A DNA stretch of 64,000 nt from Alitta virens (lineage: Eukaryota; Annelida; Polychaeta; Phyllodocida; Nereididae): positions 36,782,204-36,846,203 of the forward strand of contig OW028582.1 of assembly GCA_932294295.1 (NCBI GenBank). Reading direction: 5' to 3'. The translations under genes and the position numbers were made by a program. The notes under the pieces were generated by a model, which saw nothing but the letters and a program-made list of their open reading frames with translations, had not been told where the DNA came from and searched no databases. The first letter of the stretch is position 1. Each line of letters begins with the position of its first letter. Shown here piece by piece: positions 35,764-49,296 of this stretch.

Positions 35764-36960
35764 TCATAAAAGATCGACTGAAGTTGCTCGCGTGCACATC
35801 ATGAAGGACATCTCACGACTCACCTTCCTTTTTCGCCGGCAACACATCATGGCAAGAGTGTGGTGGAAATGGACATTAACCAGACAGTAGAGCAGGAAAT
35901 TAGTTGCAAAGTTCAATGTGTTTAAGATGTTTGCGATTGTTGTAACCGTGTCAAGGAGAAAGACGTTGCTGACCCCGTAGCAATCGCGACAATAACGGTG
36001 CATGATGTTGAGAATCTCAGAAGGGGTCACCAAGATGAGAAAGAGCAGGACGACCATGAACAGACTATAAGTGACAGGTTTATCTGGCATTGTGTGGTTA
36101 CTTGACCGTCGTTCCTCGATGTCGAGACAACCAAGTTCGAGACGCATGCGTCTGGTCTCTTGCAATTTGAGAACAATGTGGAAATTACAGTAGATCATGA
36201 TAATAGCAGGAATAATGAAGCCAATGATACTGTTAAAAACCTGAGACACAGTCATTAAACTAGTGTCATCGGTAGGTCCTGCATGGAGTTGATAAATCGC
36301 ATGCCCCGTTCCATTTGAATTTATACAACCGCATTCGCTCGATATGAAATCTGTGAAGTTTGACATGGAATCATTGTAGTAATAATCATTGGGAAAGTCT
36401 TCACAGTTACTGTAACAAATCTTCCTTTCCAATAACTCTGTTAGGAGCAATATTGCCCAACACATGAAGATGAGTAGCATGACTTTCCATAATAAATTCT
36501 GTCGGACACATATGCGAGTGTATATCGGATGACAGATGGCTAGATAACGATTCAGTGCCATGAGAACTGTCATCCAGGTACTGAAGTAAGAAAACACGTT
36601 GAGGACATATTTACTGCAATACTGGATGATTAAAGAGACACTTATGTCATTATGTCGGTATCTTCTTCTATCCACAACAACCGCATCAATTGCAGTCATC
36701 GTGCAATACATCATATCAGATGCCGCCAATGCAACAAGACCGGTGTAAGCAACTAGTTCCAATGTCCCGCGGGACCATCTGCGGGTTCGCTTGCGGGTGA
36801 GAACATAAATGTTGATGATGTTTCCTAAGATCCCAAATATGGCCACCGCAAGGATTATATTCCTACCAACATTGTAAAGGGTTTCCTGATAATCAGGTTT
36901 AAACGGAGAATTGCTGGGTAATGTTTCGTTAAATTCTATGTGCAAATTATCCATCGGCAT
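35764..36960 (-). CDS. Class A GPCR, FMRFamide/peptide-receptor-like, copy 3
   Basis: Intact 398 codons with the same start, stop and topology as copy 2. It differs from copies 2 and 4 by three residues: P174T at the extracellular end of TM4, Y326D in the third extracellular loop between C324 and C327, and R366H in helix 8 (HFRHT becomes HFHHT). Against copy 2 I also count about six synonymous changes. This is a higher share of amino-acid changes than between copies 2 and 4, so constraint may be relaxed or function drifting. P174 is a commonly conserved TM4 proline in this superfamily. The putative 5' UTR splice signals and CRE-like sites are intact upstream. Confidence 0.92.
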   Translation of the reverse strand: MPMDNLHIEFNETLPSNSPFKPDYQETLYNVGRNIILAVAIFGILGNIINIYVLTRKRTRRWSRGTLELVAYTGLVALAASDMMYCTMTAIDAVVVDRRRYRHNDISVSLIIQYCSKYVLNVFSYFSTWMTVLMALNRYLAICHPIYTRICVRQNLLWKVMLLIFMCWAILLLTELLERKICYSNCEDFPNDYYYNDSMSNFTDFISSECGCINSNGTGHAIYQLHAGPTDDTSLMTVSQVFNSIIGFIIPAIIMIYCNFHIVLKLQETRRMRLELGCLDIEERRSSNHTMPDKPVTYSLFMVVLLFLILVTPSEILNIMHRYCRDCYGVSNVFLLDTVTTIANILNTLNFATNFLLYCLVNVHFHHTLAMMCCRRKRKVSREMSFMMCTRATSVDLL

Positions 36961-37520
36961 TTTTCGGCCTATTGCTTTGCTGTTCTTATTATTTTTTTAT
37001 TTTGCCATTAAATTCAAATAATCCAAAGAAACATAGAAGTTACATTATATATGAACTTGGGTTGATCTTATCCTTTTTAATGAGTCACAACATTTCATCG
37101 TTTCCATGGTTACCATTCTTTCACTGAAAAAAAGAAAAGAAAAAGGCAATTACAATTAGCATCTGCAAACAGTCTCAAGTAACCTATTGTTTCGACATAG
37201 ACAACTGCTCAGTTTCATGATTAAAATTGAAGTTACCACATGACAGCATCTTTTTTTTTCTTCATTTTCTTTAGCAACTTCAAAAACTACAGAAAAATTG
37301 TATGCCCCAGTAGCAAATAAAATGATGCTGATGATGACATAACCATATTGCTTTATATACCCCCTGGACGGGTAATTTTACCTAAATAGTATCCATTACT
37401 GGACTATAACCAATGAACTGATAGAACTGTGTTATGATTGATAGGCCTATATCAAGCAAATATTAGGTCCCAATGGGGAGAAAAAGTACCACATGAGGAT
37501 AGCAGATACGTATTGTTTGT

Positions 37521-37572
37521 TGACGTCATCTATTCTGTGACATCATCCATGTAACAACTATTAGTGACGTCA
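37521..37572. promoter_or_regulatory. CRE-like cluster upstream of receptor copy 3
   Basis: Two TGACGTCA sites and the TGACATCA variant are present at the same spacing as in units 1 and 2. Confidence 0.5.
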
Positions 37573-38510
37573 TCTTATTGTATTTTTATGTACAGCGGTC
37601 GAAGTGCCACCTGTCGGCTCTGTTACTTTTTCTCCCAATTGCTTGAGCTGTATTGTGGTTAATATTCAAACAAGTTGTCGGGCTCACTGCCTAGTTCCTA
37701 AAAAATTAAAGCAATGAACTGCCAAAAACCTTTTAACAAGGACCTGAACTCTTTACTTTAAAAATGACTTAAACCACTGGGCTAAAATGTCTTATCATTG
37801 CCTGCCCATGATGCAGAAAATTAAACACATTTTACATGATGATTACAACAGGTATACATGTAATGCTGTGGTGTGGGCGTGATATGATGTGTCTTTACCT
37901 GCAGGCATTTCATGCACCATATCAGCAATTACTCAGAATCCTGGTTCACATCCTAAGGTGGTGCTTAGTGTGGTGTACTACAAGGAGAAGTTTATTTAAT
38001 GTAAGATTGGGTATATATCAATTGTCACATTTTTTAACAAATCAACCTCTTTTTTTGGTTTCCAGAGCAGTACCTGGGCACTACAGCACCTGTATGAAAC
38101 TTTGGCAGAAATTTCTAAAATAATGTAGTTGTACCTTTTTGGCTCTAAATAATATAGATTTATCAAAAACTGTAATTGTGAGTTCAGTGTTTTTATGTAG
38201 ACATCTTTTACCTTTTGCCAAAAATAATATCTGTCCCATTTCTATTCTATAATTTGCATTTATTTAATCATGATTTCACTGTAATGACCTAGAATACCAT
38301 CTGAACTTGGGTTGTTACTTGGGTTATATCTGAACTTGAGTTATGTGTAGGATAATATCGTGATGTGGTGCATGTTATTATTTTCATCGGTACCTGGATG
38401 GTCATGAATTTCCCATCAAAGTCCTTCACATGTGTCATGCAATCACCATGAAGTGCCTAACATGCATAATCGCAAACTCTGTACAGGATGTTTTTGTTTA
38501 CTGTGGTTGC

Positions 38511-38572
38511 CGTGGTCCACTGAATTAGATGGACTCGTAAGCACATGGTCGTGGGTTTAAACCCAGCCTTAG
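38511..38572 (+). mobile_element. Second SINE type, internally deleted copy, unit 3
   Basis: Same truncated head as in units 1 and 2. Confidence 0.5.
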
Positions 38573-39679
38573 CATGTCGGCTGAGCCATTGAGGATTGCA
38601 GTCACAAAACTAATTGCATTTAAATCTATAATTAAGGACATTTCCCCAACTACAGTGTGCATACAAACAGGTCCATTTGATTTCAATCTAACTGGCTTGG
38701 TACATCATGTTTTTATACCTGGGCCTAGGCCTTTAACAGTATAGAACTATCATATTATGTTCTGTGACAGACCAGGTATATTTAAGCGAACGAACGCTCT
38801 GAGGATTGAAAATGTATCGGTCCACGCAGCAGCAGCGTAGGCAGCACAGGCAGAGAAGGGGTTGCTAGACCAATAAATGGATCAATGCAGCAGCAGCGTA
38901 GGCAGGGAGGGGGCTTTTGCGAGGCCTGAATTTGTACTATAATGGAACTTTTCTCAGCTGCTAATGGTCGGATCTTCACCAAATTTGGTTTGTAAGTTGC
39001 GCTTTTGTATCGCGGTTCTAATGGTGTGCCATTTATAGCTGTACGAAAGCCCAAGTTAAAACAGTTTTGGCAGGATTTCCCAATGTATTTAAGTGTTTAC
39101 ATTGTAGGCCTAGTGCTGCTGGCACTCTATACACAATACCAGGTATCTATTCTTTTTTTGAAAGAATATTCTTGTTAACTTAATTCTTTTGACAAAATAT
39201 TTTTGTTTTCCTGGCCAAATTTTTATTTCTGCAGAATTAATAAGGCTGTCTGGAAGCCACAAAAATGTCCTGCTTTGTTTTTTTGGGTCACACCAATTTC
39301 CAGAGATGCACTTCCATGGAAAATTACCAGGTTCTGGGAATTAGGTCACTAAGTTTGGTGTACAGACTAAACAAAAAAATTCTTTAAAAAACAAACATAG
39401 ATATCTGGTAATATGTGAACAATGTTAGCATCACATAGATCTCAATGTACAGGAGATATGGCACTAAGCGGAGAAATGGTAGTGTTTAATTGTCCAACGT
39501 GAAATGGAATGAATGCAAATACAAGATAATTTATAAGAAAGCTTTAATATAGAGAAATGGATAACAAGTAAAGCTCACTAAACGAGACCTGTACCAGACT
39601 TGTGTGATAATAGTCGATAGTAGAATATAATGACATGTAAGATATATCCAATAAAAATATTTTTTCCCTGGACTGGACT

Positions 39680-39785
39680 TGAATTAACTGCTGCACTCGC
39701 AGCCCTTTTCAAGCAAACCAACTCCATAGACAATTCAGCCTCTGCTGCTTGCTGCAAGTAGCTGAACTTTTCTAGAAGTACTGTT
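39680..39785 (-). other. Exon-like block, unit 3
   Basis: Identical reading to unit 1 at 12838-12943. Confidence 0.3.
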
Positions 39786-41524
39786 CTGTCTGCAGGGATC
39801 TGGATGAAAAATATTTTTGGTGGCACCCCGTAGTGATAGAAAACTCTCTTAGGGGTGTATCCACCTGTATATACTGTTTCTTTGTACATGTATACAGGAA
39901 ATAAAACTTGTCTGAGTCTATATTTAGGCCATGTGGTTCATCGCCTGAAAGAACGATCGTGTTTACCTTGCTCACTGCAGTAAAATTACATGTTTACCAT
40001 TTCAATTATGACTAAAACTGTAATTTATGAACTTTGGAAGTGGTAACCAAGGAAAAAAACGATGGTCACTGTAGAGCTCACTTGCGTGAATTATTATGTT
40101 TTTTTAATTGTCAGGATAGTAGAAATTTGGACAAAATATATTTTCTTCCTCTGAAATTATTTACAAAATAATTACATAATATATGCAGTGTTAAGATGAC
40201 AAATATATCTTCTTATCATTCATAATTTTTTTCTATTTTCACGCAAAGCAAACTGTTATAACACTTATGTACATTACAGATCCCAATCGCTGTTTGACAA
40301 GTCACATAGAAGCAAGTTTATTTGGCAGGATATGACTTGAAAAATACAACAAATTGAATGTGAGCATATTCTATTATCTAAAATGCCCCATTCAATGTCC
40401 ATCACAATAGGAATGAATATTGATTGATTGAGTCATATCATAATTATGTCTCCCTCTTTACCCCTTTATCTTCATATAATGACACATATCTCACAATACG
40501 TTAATTTGACAAAATTTGCTGGTTTCTCGTGAATATTGCACGCTAAAAAGTTTGTTCTTACTACTTTGGAAGAGACATTATGCTTACTCAAACATGAAAT
40601 GGAATTGAGGAATTCCAGAAATTATATAAGAAAGAAAAATAGGTCAGAGAGTGTGAAAACATTTATATTCTGTGTTGTTCAATGGAGACCCATATCTGCT
40701 GGTCTGACGAACATATCGCTCGTAAAAATAATTTACAACCAAAGGCCCTCGGCTCACAAAGCCGATGAGACTTGACCAACACTTGAAATGAGAGAAAAAC
40801 AAAATTGGGGGCAAAAATGGCCGTCAGTGGACCAGATGTTATTGTTCTGAAGATCACGTTGTCTCATTGTTATCTAGTGACATCTGGCGACCTTTTTTGT
40901 CACGTAGCTACGAGGTCCAATCATTGGATGACCTCCTTTTTCCTATTATCACTCAGGAAATTCCAAAACTTCCCTATTATCACTCAGCACATTGAAAACA
41001 GCAGTCCTGCAGGAACTTCCGGTTGTAGGGTGTCTCATTGGAAATACACCCCATTAATCTTTTCTCAATGCAATGAGTTGGAACTTTATTACTATCAGAA
41101 AGAAGGAATTTCATTGCTTGTGTTTTGAAAGGCAGTAGACTTGAACTAATATCAATTTATTCTACGTAATTTCTCACAAGTGGGACTCATTTTTCATTTG
41201 TTGGAAATGCTCTCAGAATTTGATGACATCCATCCATGCAGATAGAGCTTTAAGAGAAAATATGGCAATATTTGTCACACTGGTGGCTTCAATTCGAATT
41301 TATTGCAATTAAAGGGAAAATTACGGCACTTTCTTTTAAGTGGTGCTCAACACAGATACTTACAAACTGCAAGGTTGCTACGAAAACAGCAAATAAATCT
41401 TTTCTTTAATATTTTACAATGTGTTTCATGTTAATTGCACTGCAAAAGCAAGATTTCATTGCATCATGTTGCAAAACCCCTATGGCCCTTTTTTTTAGAG
41501 CCAAAGAGTATTTTGTAACAATCT

Positions 41525-41650
41525 TCATGGCTAAATGTGCCATGTGCATTTTCCATGCGTTTTCACCTCATTATGATTAGGCAAAAACGATACATTTTCC
41601 ATCCGTTTATCCTTCTCATGGAAAACACACTTGGCACATTTGGCCATGTA
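41525..41650. mobile_element. MITE, TACATGGCC family, unit 4 copy
   Basis: Orthologous to 14682-14808; one terminal base is changed (TTCATGGC). Confidence 0.7.
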
Positions 41651-42549
41651 GTCACTTTATTGCCACGTTAATTATGTTCTATGAATGTTTTTAAATGTAT
41701 ATATGTATAATATTCTGTTGATTTTACTACTTTTGTATTTTAACTAGCCTAAGGGCCTCATTGAAAAACAGATTTTATGAATGAGCCACACTGGTAAAAT
41801 ATGTTCTGAAGAAAAAATAAATAAAAATAGATATGGAAAGTGCAGCACTCTTAAGTAAGTTCTTGCTGCTAGTAAGTCAAATCCTTGAACATGTTTATTT
41901 TGGACAAGATCTTAGCTAAAAAGATTTTGGGTGATATAGTTCAGAAATCTAAACATGGGCTGATAAATTGGTCCATATCTTAACACTTAGGCCATGCATT
42001 CTTATTTGGCACATCTTAACCGACAATACATTTTCTTACTTGTGAGGTTATAATCGCTTTAGTTCTTTGTTTGTGACACAAGATCAAGACAAAATACCAT
42101 GGAAACGGCGTAATTTTTATATTTAATGTATCTGTCTTAATTATCTCCAACAATATCAAGATAATCATATTTCATGAGACACACTGGAGCCGTAGCGATT
42201 GTTTAATGGGAAACGACATCCGATTGTCCAATCAATTTTTGTTTAGAATGATTTAGAGATAATTCTGCTGTGGGGTAAAATGAGCTAATTTATTAAATGG
42301 TTAAAACTTGGCAATTTCTGAATTTGATAAATATTTATTTTACGGGCAGGTTTACATTGTGAATTAATGAACGAATGAATGAGTGAGTGAATGAATCAAT
42401 TTTGTCAACATGTACAGGTTACAAAGAGTACCATTATAATATATGATATGCCAAAACTCCATGGAAATAATTCACTTACTAACTTTTTTTCAATGTACTC
42501 AAAAACATTGAAAGCCATTTTATAGTTACTAATGCCAACTTTTAAGTTA

Positions 42550-42690
42550 GAGGTGGTCATTTAGATGAGGAGTTACTATTTAAATTCTCTCTGCACATTG
42601 AACCCACAACCCTAGAACCTAGATTACAAGCTTAACCACTGGGCTAATGACCACTGACCATGAACTAAGGGTCACTGCTTGGCAGAAGCA
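42550..42690 (-). mobile_element. tRNA-like SINE fragment, minus strand, unit 4
   Basis: Same as the unit 2 copy at 15708-15850, including its small deletion. Confidence 0.45.
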
Positions 42691-42824
42691 TGGCAGCCAT
42701 TAATGCTGTTCTAACTGGACCGATATCCGGACATAACCCAATCATAACCTGTTGTATTCCCTTACTAGCTGAATATGCAATTATATTTTGTCTTTTGCAA
42801 TTGTATTGTGCAATGCTATATTAA

Positions 42825-42987
42825 AGGGGCGGATCCAGAAAATTTTTCACGGGAAGGGGGGGGGGGGGTTGACAAATTAAAATGTATTGCGTAGACGGCT
42901 GATTTTTTTTGATATCTTAAATTAAAATGTACTAGGCCGGGGGTGGGGTGGGGAGGGGCGGGTTTAAAACCCCCTAAATCTGCTACG
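42825..42987. mobile_element. MITE, GGGGCGGATCCAG family, unit 4 copy
   Basis: Orthologous to 15984-16146, with the same GGGGTGGGGTGGGG interior as unit 2. Confidence 0.6.
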
Positions 42988-44569
42988 ATGTATTGTTTCA
43001 GTTAAGCTAATACATTATGTGTATTGTATTGAAGCATAATGTATTGTAATGCATTTTATTCTAGTGTATTGTAGAGCAGTGTAGACGTCTATTGTATTGC
43101 AGTGTAGAGTTTTGCAGTGTAATGTACAAAAATGTATAGTGGAGATGACAAAAGTAAATTATTGTGCAATGAGCTTTTTAACAGGACCATATAAAGTACT
43201 TAAAAAAATACACCAGAGATTTCTTTGTTAAATTTATTTCACAATGAAAAGTACAAATTCACCATTTACAAACCGGTACTTAGAGATATTACAGTAAACA
43301 ACATCTAATCAGTAAGTCTCTTGTAACATCAAAATAATCATTAATATCACAACAATATTAATTACGACATAAAAATGTTCAACTGTATGATAAATAATGT
43401 GAAAATTAAGAAGTCTGTGTACAACCGGTACTGCAGTAGCCAGCATTGGTTAAGGATCAAAGGAAATCAGAAAAAGTTTTTACAAAAGTGACATATCATG
43501 AAGGTAGGGGAAGGTATGGAGAACTGGGCCATAGGGAGAGCTGGGCCTACAGCTTAAAGTAATGTTAGTATTACCCTGAAATTGGGTCACATTTGCCCGA
43601 ACAGACTGCCTCGCAAGGCACGGTTTGATGGGGCTAGGTCACATGGCTCCTATGTGATCATAAGCGCATGTTTGGAAGTGAGAAAACATTTGAGATATTT
43701 CATTTTCTGATAAATTGATTTTTTATTATTTTGAGCCAGTAAGTAAAATTTCCACTATGTATACAATTGTTCATTGACAAAAAATGATCGAGGATGGATT
43801 AGAAATAAATGTATTGTTGTAATTAGCACACAATCAGAGTTCAATCATGTGAATTACATATCCTTCCTGCCATGTGGAAAAATATTACATTGATTTATTT
43901 TAAGAAACTGTTTAGTGGAGAACTGGGCCCCCACTCTAAGTCTCCCTCTAAGAAAACAAAATACAGTAAAAACTTCCATAAGGTAATCCCAAACCCACTA
44001 GCATTTAATATTATGCTTAGACACTAACACACATAAAAAATGAAAAGGACAGCTGTAATCTTAAATATGTCACATCATAATTGATCTTCAATAATGGCTT
44101 ATAATGCCAGCTGGGTTTGCCTACTCTGACATTTTCAGAGTTTACATAAATTTAAGTCAGGATATTTCACCTAAATTAAATCATTATCTACATGTCTATA
44201 TGACACTAATTTACTGTTTTTCCAGCTTGAGATAGTTTAAATGTTATGTTGTTAGCTGTTATATCTTTTAATGCTGTAAATTTTCCATTGCAGTTTTAAT
44301 AGAATGTACTTATTAATTATGAGATGTGGTTCAAATGTCACATTAATAAATTTCATAATAAAAAGCTGTATCTCCACTGCTTATGACGTCTTAGACTGCA
44401 AATATTTTGAAATAATTTTGGGCTTTTTTGTAAACCTGATTTTCATTAAAACTGTGTTATTTTGATGTAACCTTGTTCGTTGAATTATTTCTTACAGATA
44501 ACACCAATCACTTTGCCCATTTTCAGTTTGTTATTAACTGACAGGAGATGTCTAGTACTCCCGCCCACA

Positions 44570-44606
44570 TGGCCCAGTTCTCCTTACCAGAGGGAGAACT
44601 GGGCCA
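44570..44606. repeat. GAACTGGGCC hairpin, unit 4
   Basis: 14-bp arms (44570-44583 and 44593-44606), as in unit 3. Confidence 0.6.
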
Positions 44607-46351
44607 CTTTATCTGAAATTTGATTTTCTCTTTAGACATGAAATGGTTGAGCATTTTTCCACAAAGGCATTTGACATTATTAGATGAATACCTTTAGTGT
44701 AATTTAGAAATAAAAGAATTGACTGACTATGCTTTATTATTGGAGAAACAAAATACACTATACACTGGAATATCTGTGACTGACACAAGGACTGCATTCA
44801 AGGCATATTTCACAACAGAGCGGTTGGGGAATTTTTTTTAATGTTATTTTAAAGGAAATTAAGTAATATTGTGATAAACAATGAAAAACAACCTTTTGGT
44901 TTAATTGTATCAAAAATAATCCACACCCATATACAAATGTACCCCTGAATATTTGTATTCTGCGATCTATTATTTGTAATAGCAATTTCTGAATGAGTCC
45001 AAGAAATATGCCAAATGCCTAAGTATCTTACAAATAATGAAACCATGTAAGAGACATCGGGGGATTATGCGCTGTTATCAGATCCCAAATGAGGATATCT
45101 TGCAAAACCCAGAAACCCTTTACCAAGCAGTGTGCTGTCACCTCAAAGCCGAGCGACCTAATTATGGACATTGTTTGCTAGTTTACCCAGTCTAACAATA
45201 TAATTGGTTAAACTGTGTAGCCGATAGGCTGAGTATTGACTAAAGAAATCTCTTAAAATTACACGAGAAATGGATTCATATTTTTTTAGTTTAGGCAATT
45301 TTTCTGGTTTGTCTGCTTCCACTTACAAGAATTGCGTAAACTCAGCACATGAACATCTAATTATTCTTTCATTTCATCGTTAGCCCTTTAATACCATAAG
45401 CCAGCATATAGATTATATGAGCAATTCATTAATTTAGTTTAGGTGCAAGCTTCCATGAGTTTAGATCCTTAACAAATGTTGACTATGCTGTACTGTAAAT
45501 GTAATTATGGATTTAATACAAATCACCTGATATAAATTAAATGCTACAGGATTATTTCAATTCCCATTACAATTCAAATCAACATAAGTAATCTTTGGCA
45601 CCTGTTTTGTAACTATCCACTACAAAATTTATTAGTTGATATTTATAATAATAATAAAAATGGAGCTCCTACCAGAAACAGATTTGTAAACCACGAAAAG
45701 ACATGATTTTCAAACTTAGGCTTTACTATATAAATGATTCAATATTTAAGATATACTGACTACAAGGAAAAAATGTATACAAATCAGGTCACAGAACTAT
45801 CTTACATGTATGGCTTTTTCCAATATATATCCAGCCCACATCATAGTGATAATATAAAAGAATATATATATAGTTTTTATGGTCACATTTTTCTTACAAA
45901 GTGATAAAAAAAATGCAAAATGTACAGAAATATTACCTCTGCATGATGCAAATGCAATACTTCTATACATTATTTCGTAATATCTACAGAATAAACATAT
46001 GGGTCCTTAATGAAAGGAATACAAAATATATGAGGAATTCTTATGAAAAGCTTCATCTCATAATACAAATGGAATGTATGAAGAATGTTGTAAAAATGGC
46101 AAGAATACGGGTAATTGGATTTACACAGGACTACTAACAGACAATATATATATAATTAGCAATGAGAAATATGACAATCAATGAAAAATATAACAGGAAA
46201 GATACTTATCATCAGATTATGTAATTCGTCCAGCTGAAAAATCTAACTCAAATATAAATCAGCTATATATCTTTTTTTTAAGGCATTTTACTATTTTTTT
46301 CTGAAGTCAAAAAATCGCCTTTTAGAAATTGAGATCTGTGTAAAGTAAAGG

Positions 46352-47041
46352 GGCGTTCACACTATCACATATAAGACCTAGGTATGACCACGTATGTCAA
46401 AAATGGGTTATACGTGCTCACTCGTGGCTCTGTTAATCTCGTATGACTTCTTTCAACGAGCGTACTTGGGGCAATTGTAGATCGCTCGCCAGACGCCCGT
46501 AAAACGCTTACCAAACGTACGTCGTCAGGCATCAATGAGGCATTCTTGAAGCATCCGTGAGACACTTGTAGGCATTCGTAGATCGCTCGTAGATCGCTCA
46601 TAGATAGCTCATAGATCGCTCGTAGATGGGCAAGGATAGGCACATAAGACCTCGAGCATGCGACAGACCTCCGATAGACATCCGACGAGCGTTTTTTACG
46701 AGCATTCTACGAGTGGACGCAAGTGAATGGCGAGTATATACGGATGGACAATGGCTACCTATGGCTACGTATGGCCACGTACGTCCATAAAACGTACAAA
46801 TGAACGTACGTAGGATGCTCGCTGACTGTTTCCCGCAAGTTACATAACTGATATAAACAATTTACTTGTAGAACATCCGCCAAAGTTTGGTCGTAAGTGG
46901 TCAAGCACGACCAGGAGCATCCTGCAGATTAGCGTGAGTATACGTAGAACGCTGGGTGACTATGGCCAAGGATGAACAAGAGTGAAAAAATATTTTCATA
47001 CGTGGTCATTCATAGCTCTTATACGTGATAGTGTGGACGCC
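46352..47041. mobile_element. CpG-rich ~690-bp inverted-repeat element, unit 4
   Basis: Orthologous to 6276-6965. Its right end (GTGTGGACGCC) matches unit 3. Confidence 0.7.
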
Positions 47042-47088
47042 ACTTAAGATGGAAGGTTTTAGAATAGCAATAAATTTTGTTTATTGCA

Positions 47089-47280
47089 TGCTGGGTGGCT
47101 TAATGGTTAAGCATCTTCCATATTGGCCAGCTCTGCTGAAGGTCCCAGGTTCGATCCCTGGCCCTGGCACTCTTCATGAGCTACATCCCAGCCGGATGTC
47201 AATCCCATGAGATGTGAAATTGGAGGTGCCTTGTACTGGGTGTCTGGCAGCCTCTCATATAAGCTGACTAAGCTTCAGAC
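47089..47280 (+). mobile_element. tRNA-derived SINE, unit 4 copy (short form)
   Basis: Same short form as unit 3, B box GGTTCGATCCC. Confidence 0.7.
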
Positions 47281-47917
47281 CTAGTAGTATTGAGACATTA
47301 AAAAATATAATCATTTTTGACACAATGAGTATTCGATTATAATCTTTCACTGTAAATGAGCACAAGAATTTACTTACAAATGAGCATTAGATCTAATTAT
47401 TTATAATACACTATGAGCTACATATAATATATTGAAGATTGAACACACAACGTTTCTCGGATAAACAATGAGATTTCCACTTCATTAAGTCATACCTGTG
47501 GGAACTAAAAGGCAAATATCCTTTAAATACATTTATCATAAAAAAAGATATTGTTTGAAAAACTCCATTTTTTAAATGCAAAGTCAATAAATGCTGTTTT
47601 TGAAGATTATCAAAAAAGAAAGAAAAAAGAAGCTTTTCTGGCTCTAAGAAAAGAATTTAGTCCGTAACCATAACATTGTTCTATTAAAAAACTGAGAAAT
47701 GGTCTTCAGTTCGCATTTTTTCTTGAAAATACAAAACAGCAGATTTCCCACAAAAGAAAATTCATCAATGAGAATATAAAGCACTTTCCAATCCATGGTT
47801 TATGATGAAGGTCACCAATAAAGCAATGTCACAACATCATTAAAATATATCTTTTGTTATTGATGTGACCTTCCATTTGTAAATGACCTTCGCTGTCGCA
47901 TGAACCTTTATGAAGGT

Positions 47918-48315
47918 TGTTTGAACACATAACTCAAAATATAATTGAGTTGGGAAAGAATTAAAAATACATCCCAGGTAGTATTCCAAATCGGGCCAGC
48001 GTCGTTTCTACATCGTTTTGATGTTGTCGACATCGCGCCAACGTCGATACGATTTGGAATGCTATCTGGGATGTCTGCAAGAGACTGATGACCCAGTTAT
48101 AAAATTAGGTCATGTCTTTCCGAAATGTTCCAAGATTGTATTAATATGCCTGCTGCTTGTAATTGCACTGATGGAACACATAACTCAGAATAAAATTGTG
48201 TTAGGAAAGAATTTCAAATATATGTCTGTAACAGATTTATGACCCAGTTACAAAATTAGGTCATGTTTTTCCAAAATATTCCAAGGTCGTATTAATACAC
48301 CTGTTGCACTGCAGG
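47918..48315. repeat. 151-bp tandem repeat, unit 4
   Basis: Two monomers plus the MITE-split one. Upstream an extra TGACCTTC copy (about 47866-47890) is unique to this unit. Confidence 0.7.
47973..48070. mobile_element. MITE, CCCAGATAGC family, unit 4 copy
   Basis: 98 bp. The most diverged of the four orthologous copies, starting CCCAGGTAGTATTCC. Confidence 0.7.
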
Positions 48316-49296
48316 TATTCCTTATCACATCCTTTTAAAAATATAGTTCCTCAAATTCCTCCAAGTTAGTTGTTATTGCACCTAAGACACAGATAATTGA
48401 ATCACCGGTGTTCTACAAGATGAAATTATCGCGTTAACATGGCCAGTTTGCACTGACAAAGCTGTTGCTTCATTGTCTCAGAGACTTCATATTGGCCCTG
48501 TGAGAATAAATTCAGTGTGTCTTGTACTTAGTCCAACAAATAAAATTTCATATTGTTTGTTAATGCTGGATTAGGGTTTGTCAATGTGTTTAAATGCTAA
48601 AATTGTTCGCACAAATAAAATATCATGTTTCATACAACCGGAATGTGTTCAAATCTTTGAAGTTTGCTGTCATAACACAGAAATCACTGTTTCATAATTT
48701 CATTCGCTGAGGCGAAGTTGAGGTACAAATAATTTTCCAAATCCCACAAAACTCTAATTATTAGAGGGCACCATCCACCATATATTCTCCACATTGTACA
48801 ACATACACTTCAGCCATCCAACATACATTCTAGCCTTCCAATAAACTCTGCTGCTGTTTAACATACACCCGTGCTGGATGAGAATGAAGATTCCGATTGG
48901 CTCACAGGAGCTGAGTGGAGAATACGTACATCCTATTGGTTCAAGTCATGAGAACTTTTGTCACATTGTTTGGTAGTATCTCACAAAAGCCATGATGTGT
49001 CAGATCTAATTCAGTGCAAAAGTCCTCTCGATGGTACATTTAGAATACTGAGACAAGTACTATAATTTAATCCAAATGAATGTCAGACTTTAATGATACG
49101 GTGACCAGTAATTCCGAATAAACTGTAAATATCCTGTATTTGGGTAAAAGGAACAAAGGTTGCAATAGTCTGCCAGCCTTGTCACCAACTTGAATTTTGG
49201 TTTATGTATTCAGATTTTAATGACGTGGTCACAACACTGGCTAGTTGTCCGAGGTCACCTGTAAATATTCCTATATTTGGGTCTTTTAAGCTTGTT

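Larger units (their letters stand above)
27739..41194. repeat. Tandem array unit 3 (13.46 kb)
   Basis: Junctions at 27739 and 41195. Private changes: a net deletion of about 180 bp at 29109-29126 that removes the minus-strand SINE, and an extra 151-bp monomer at 34556-34706. It shares with unit 4 a ~70-bp segment (about 29941-30000) absent from units 1 and 2. Its right third is collinear with unit 1. Confidence 0.9.
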
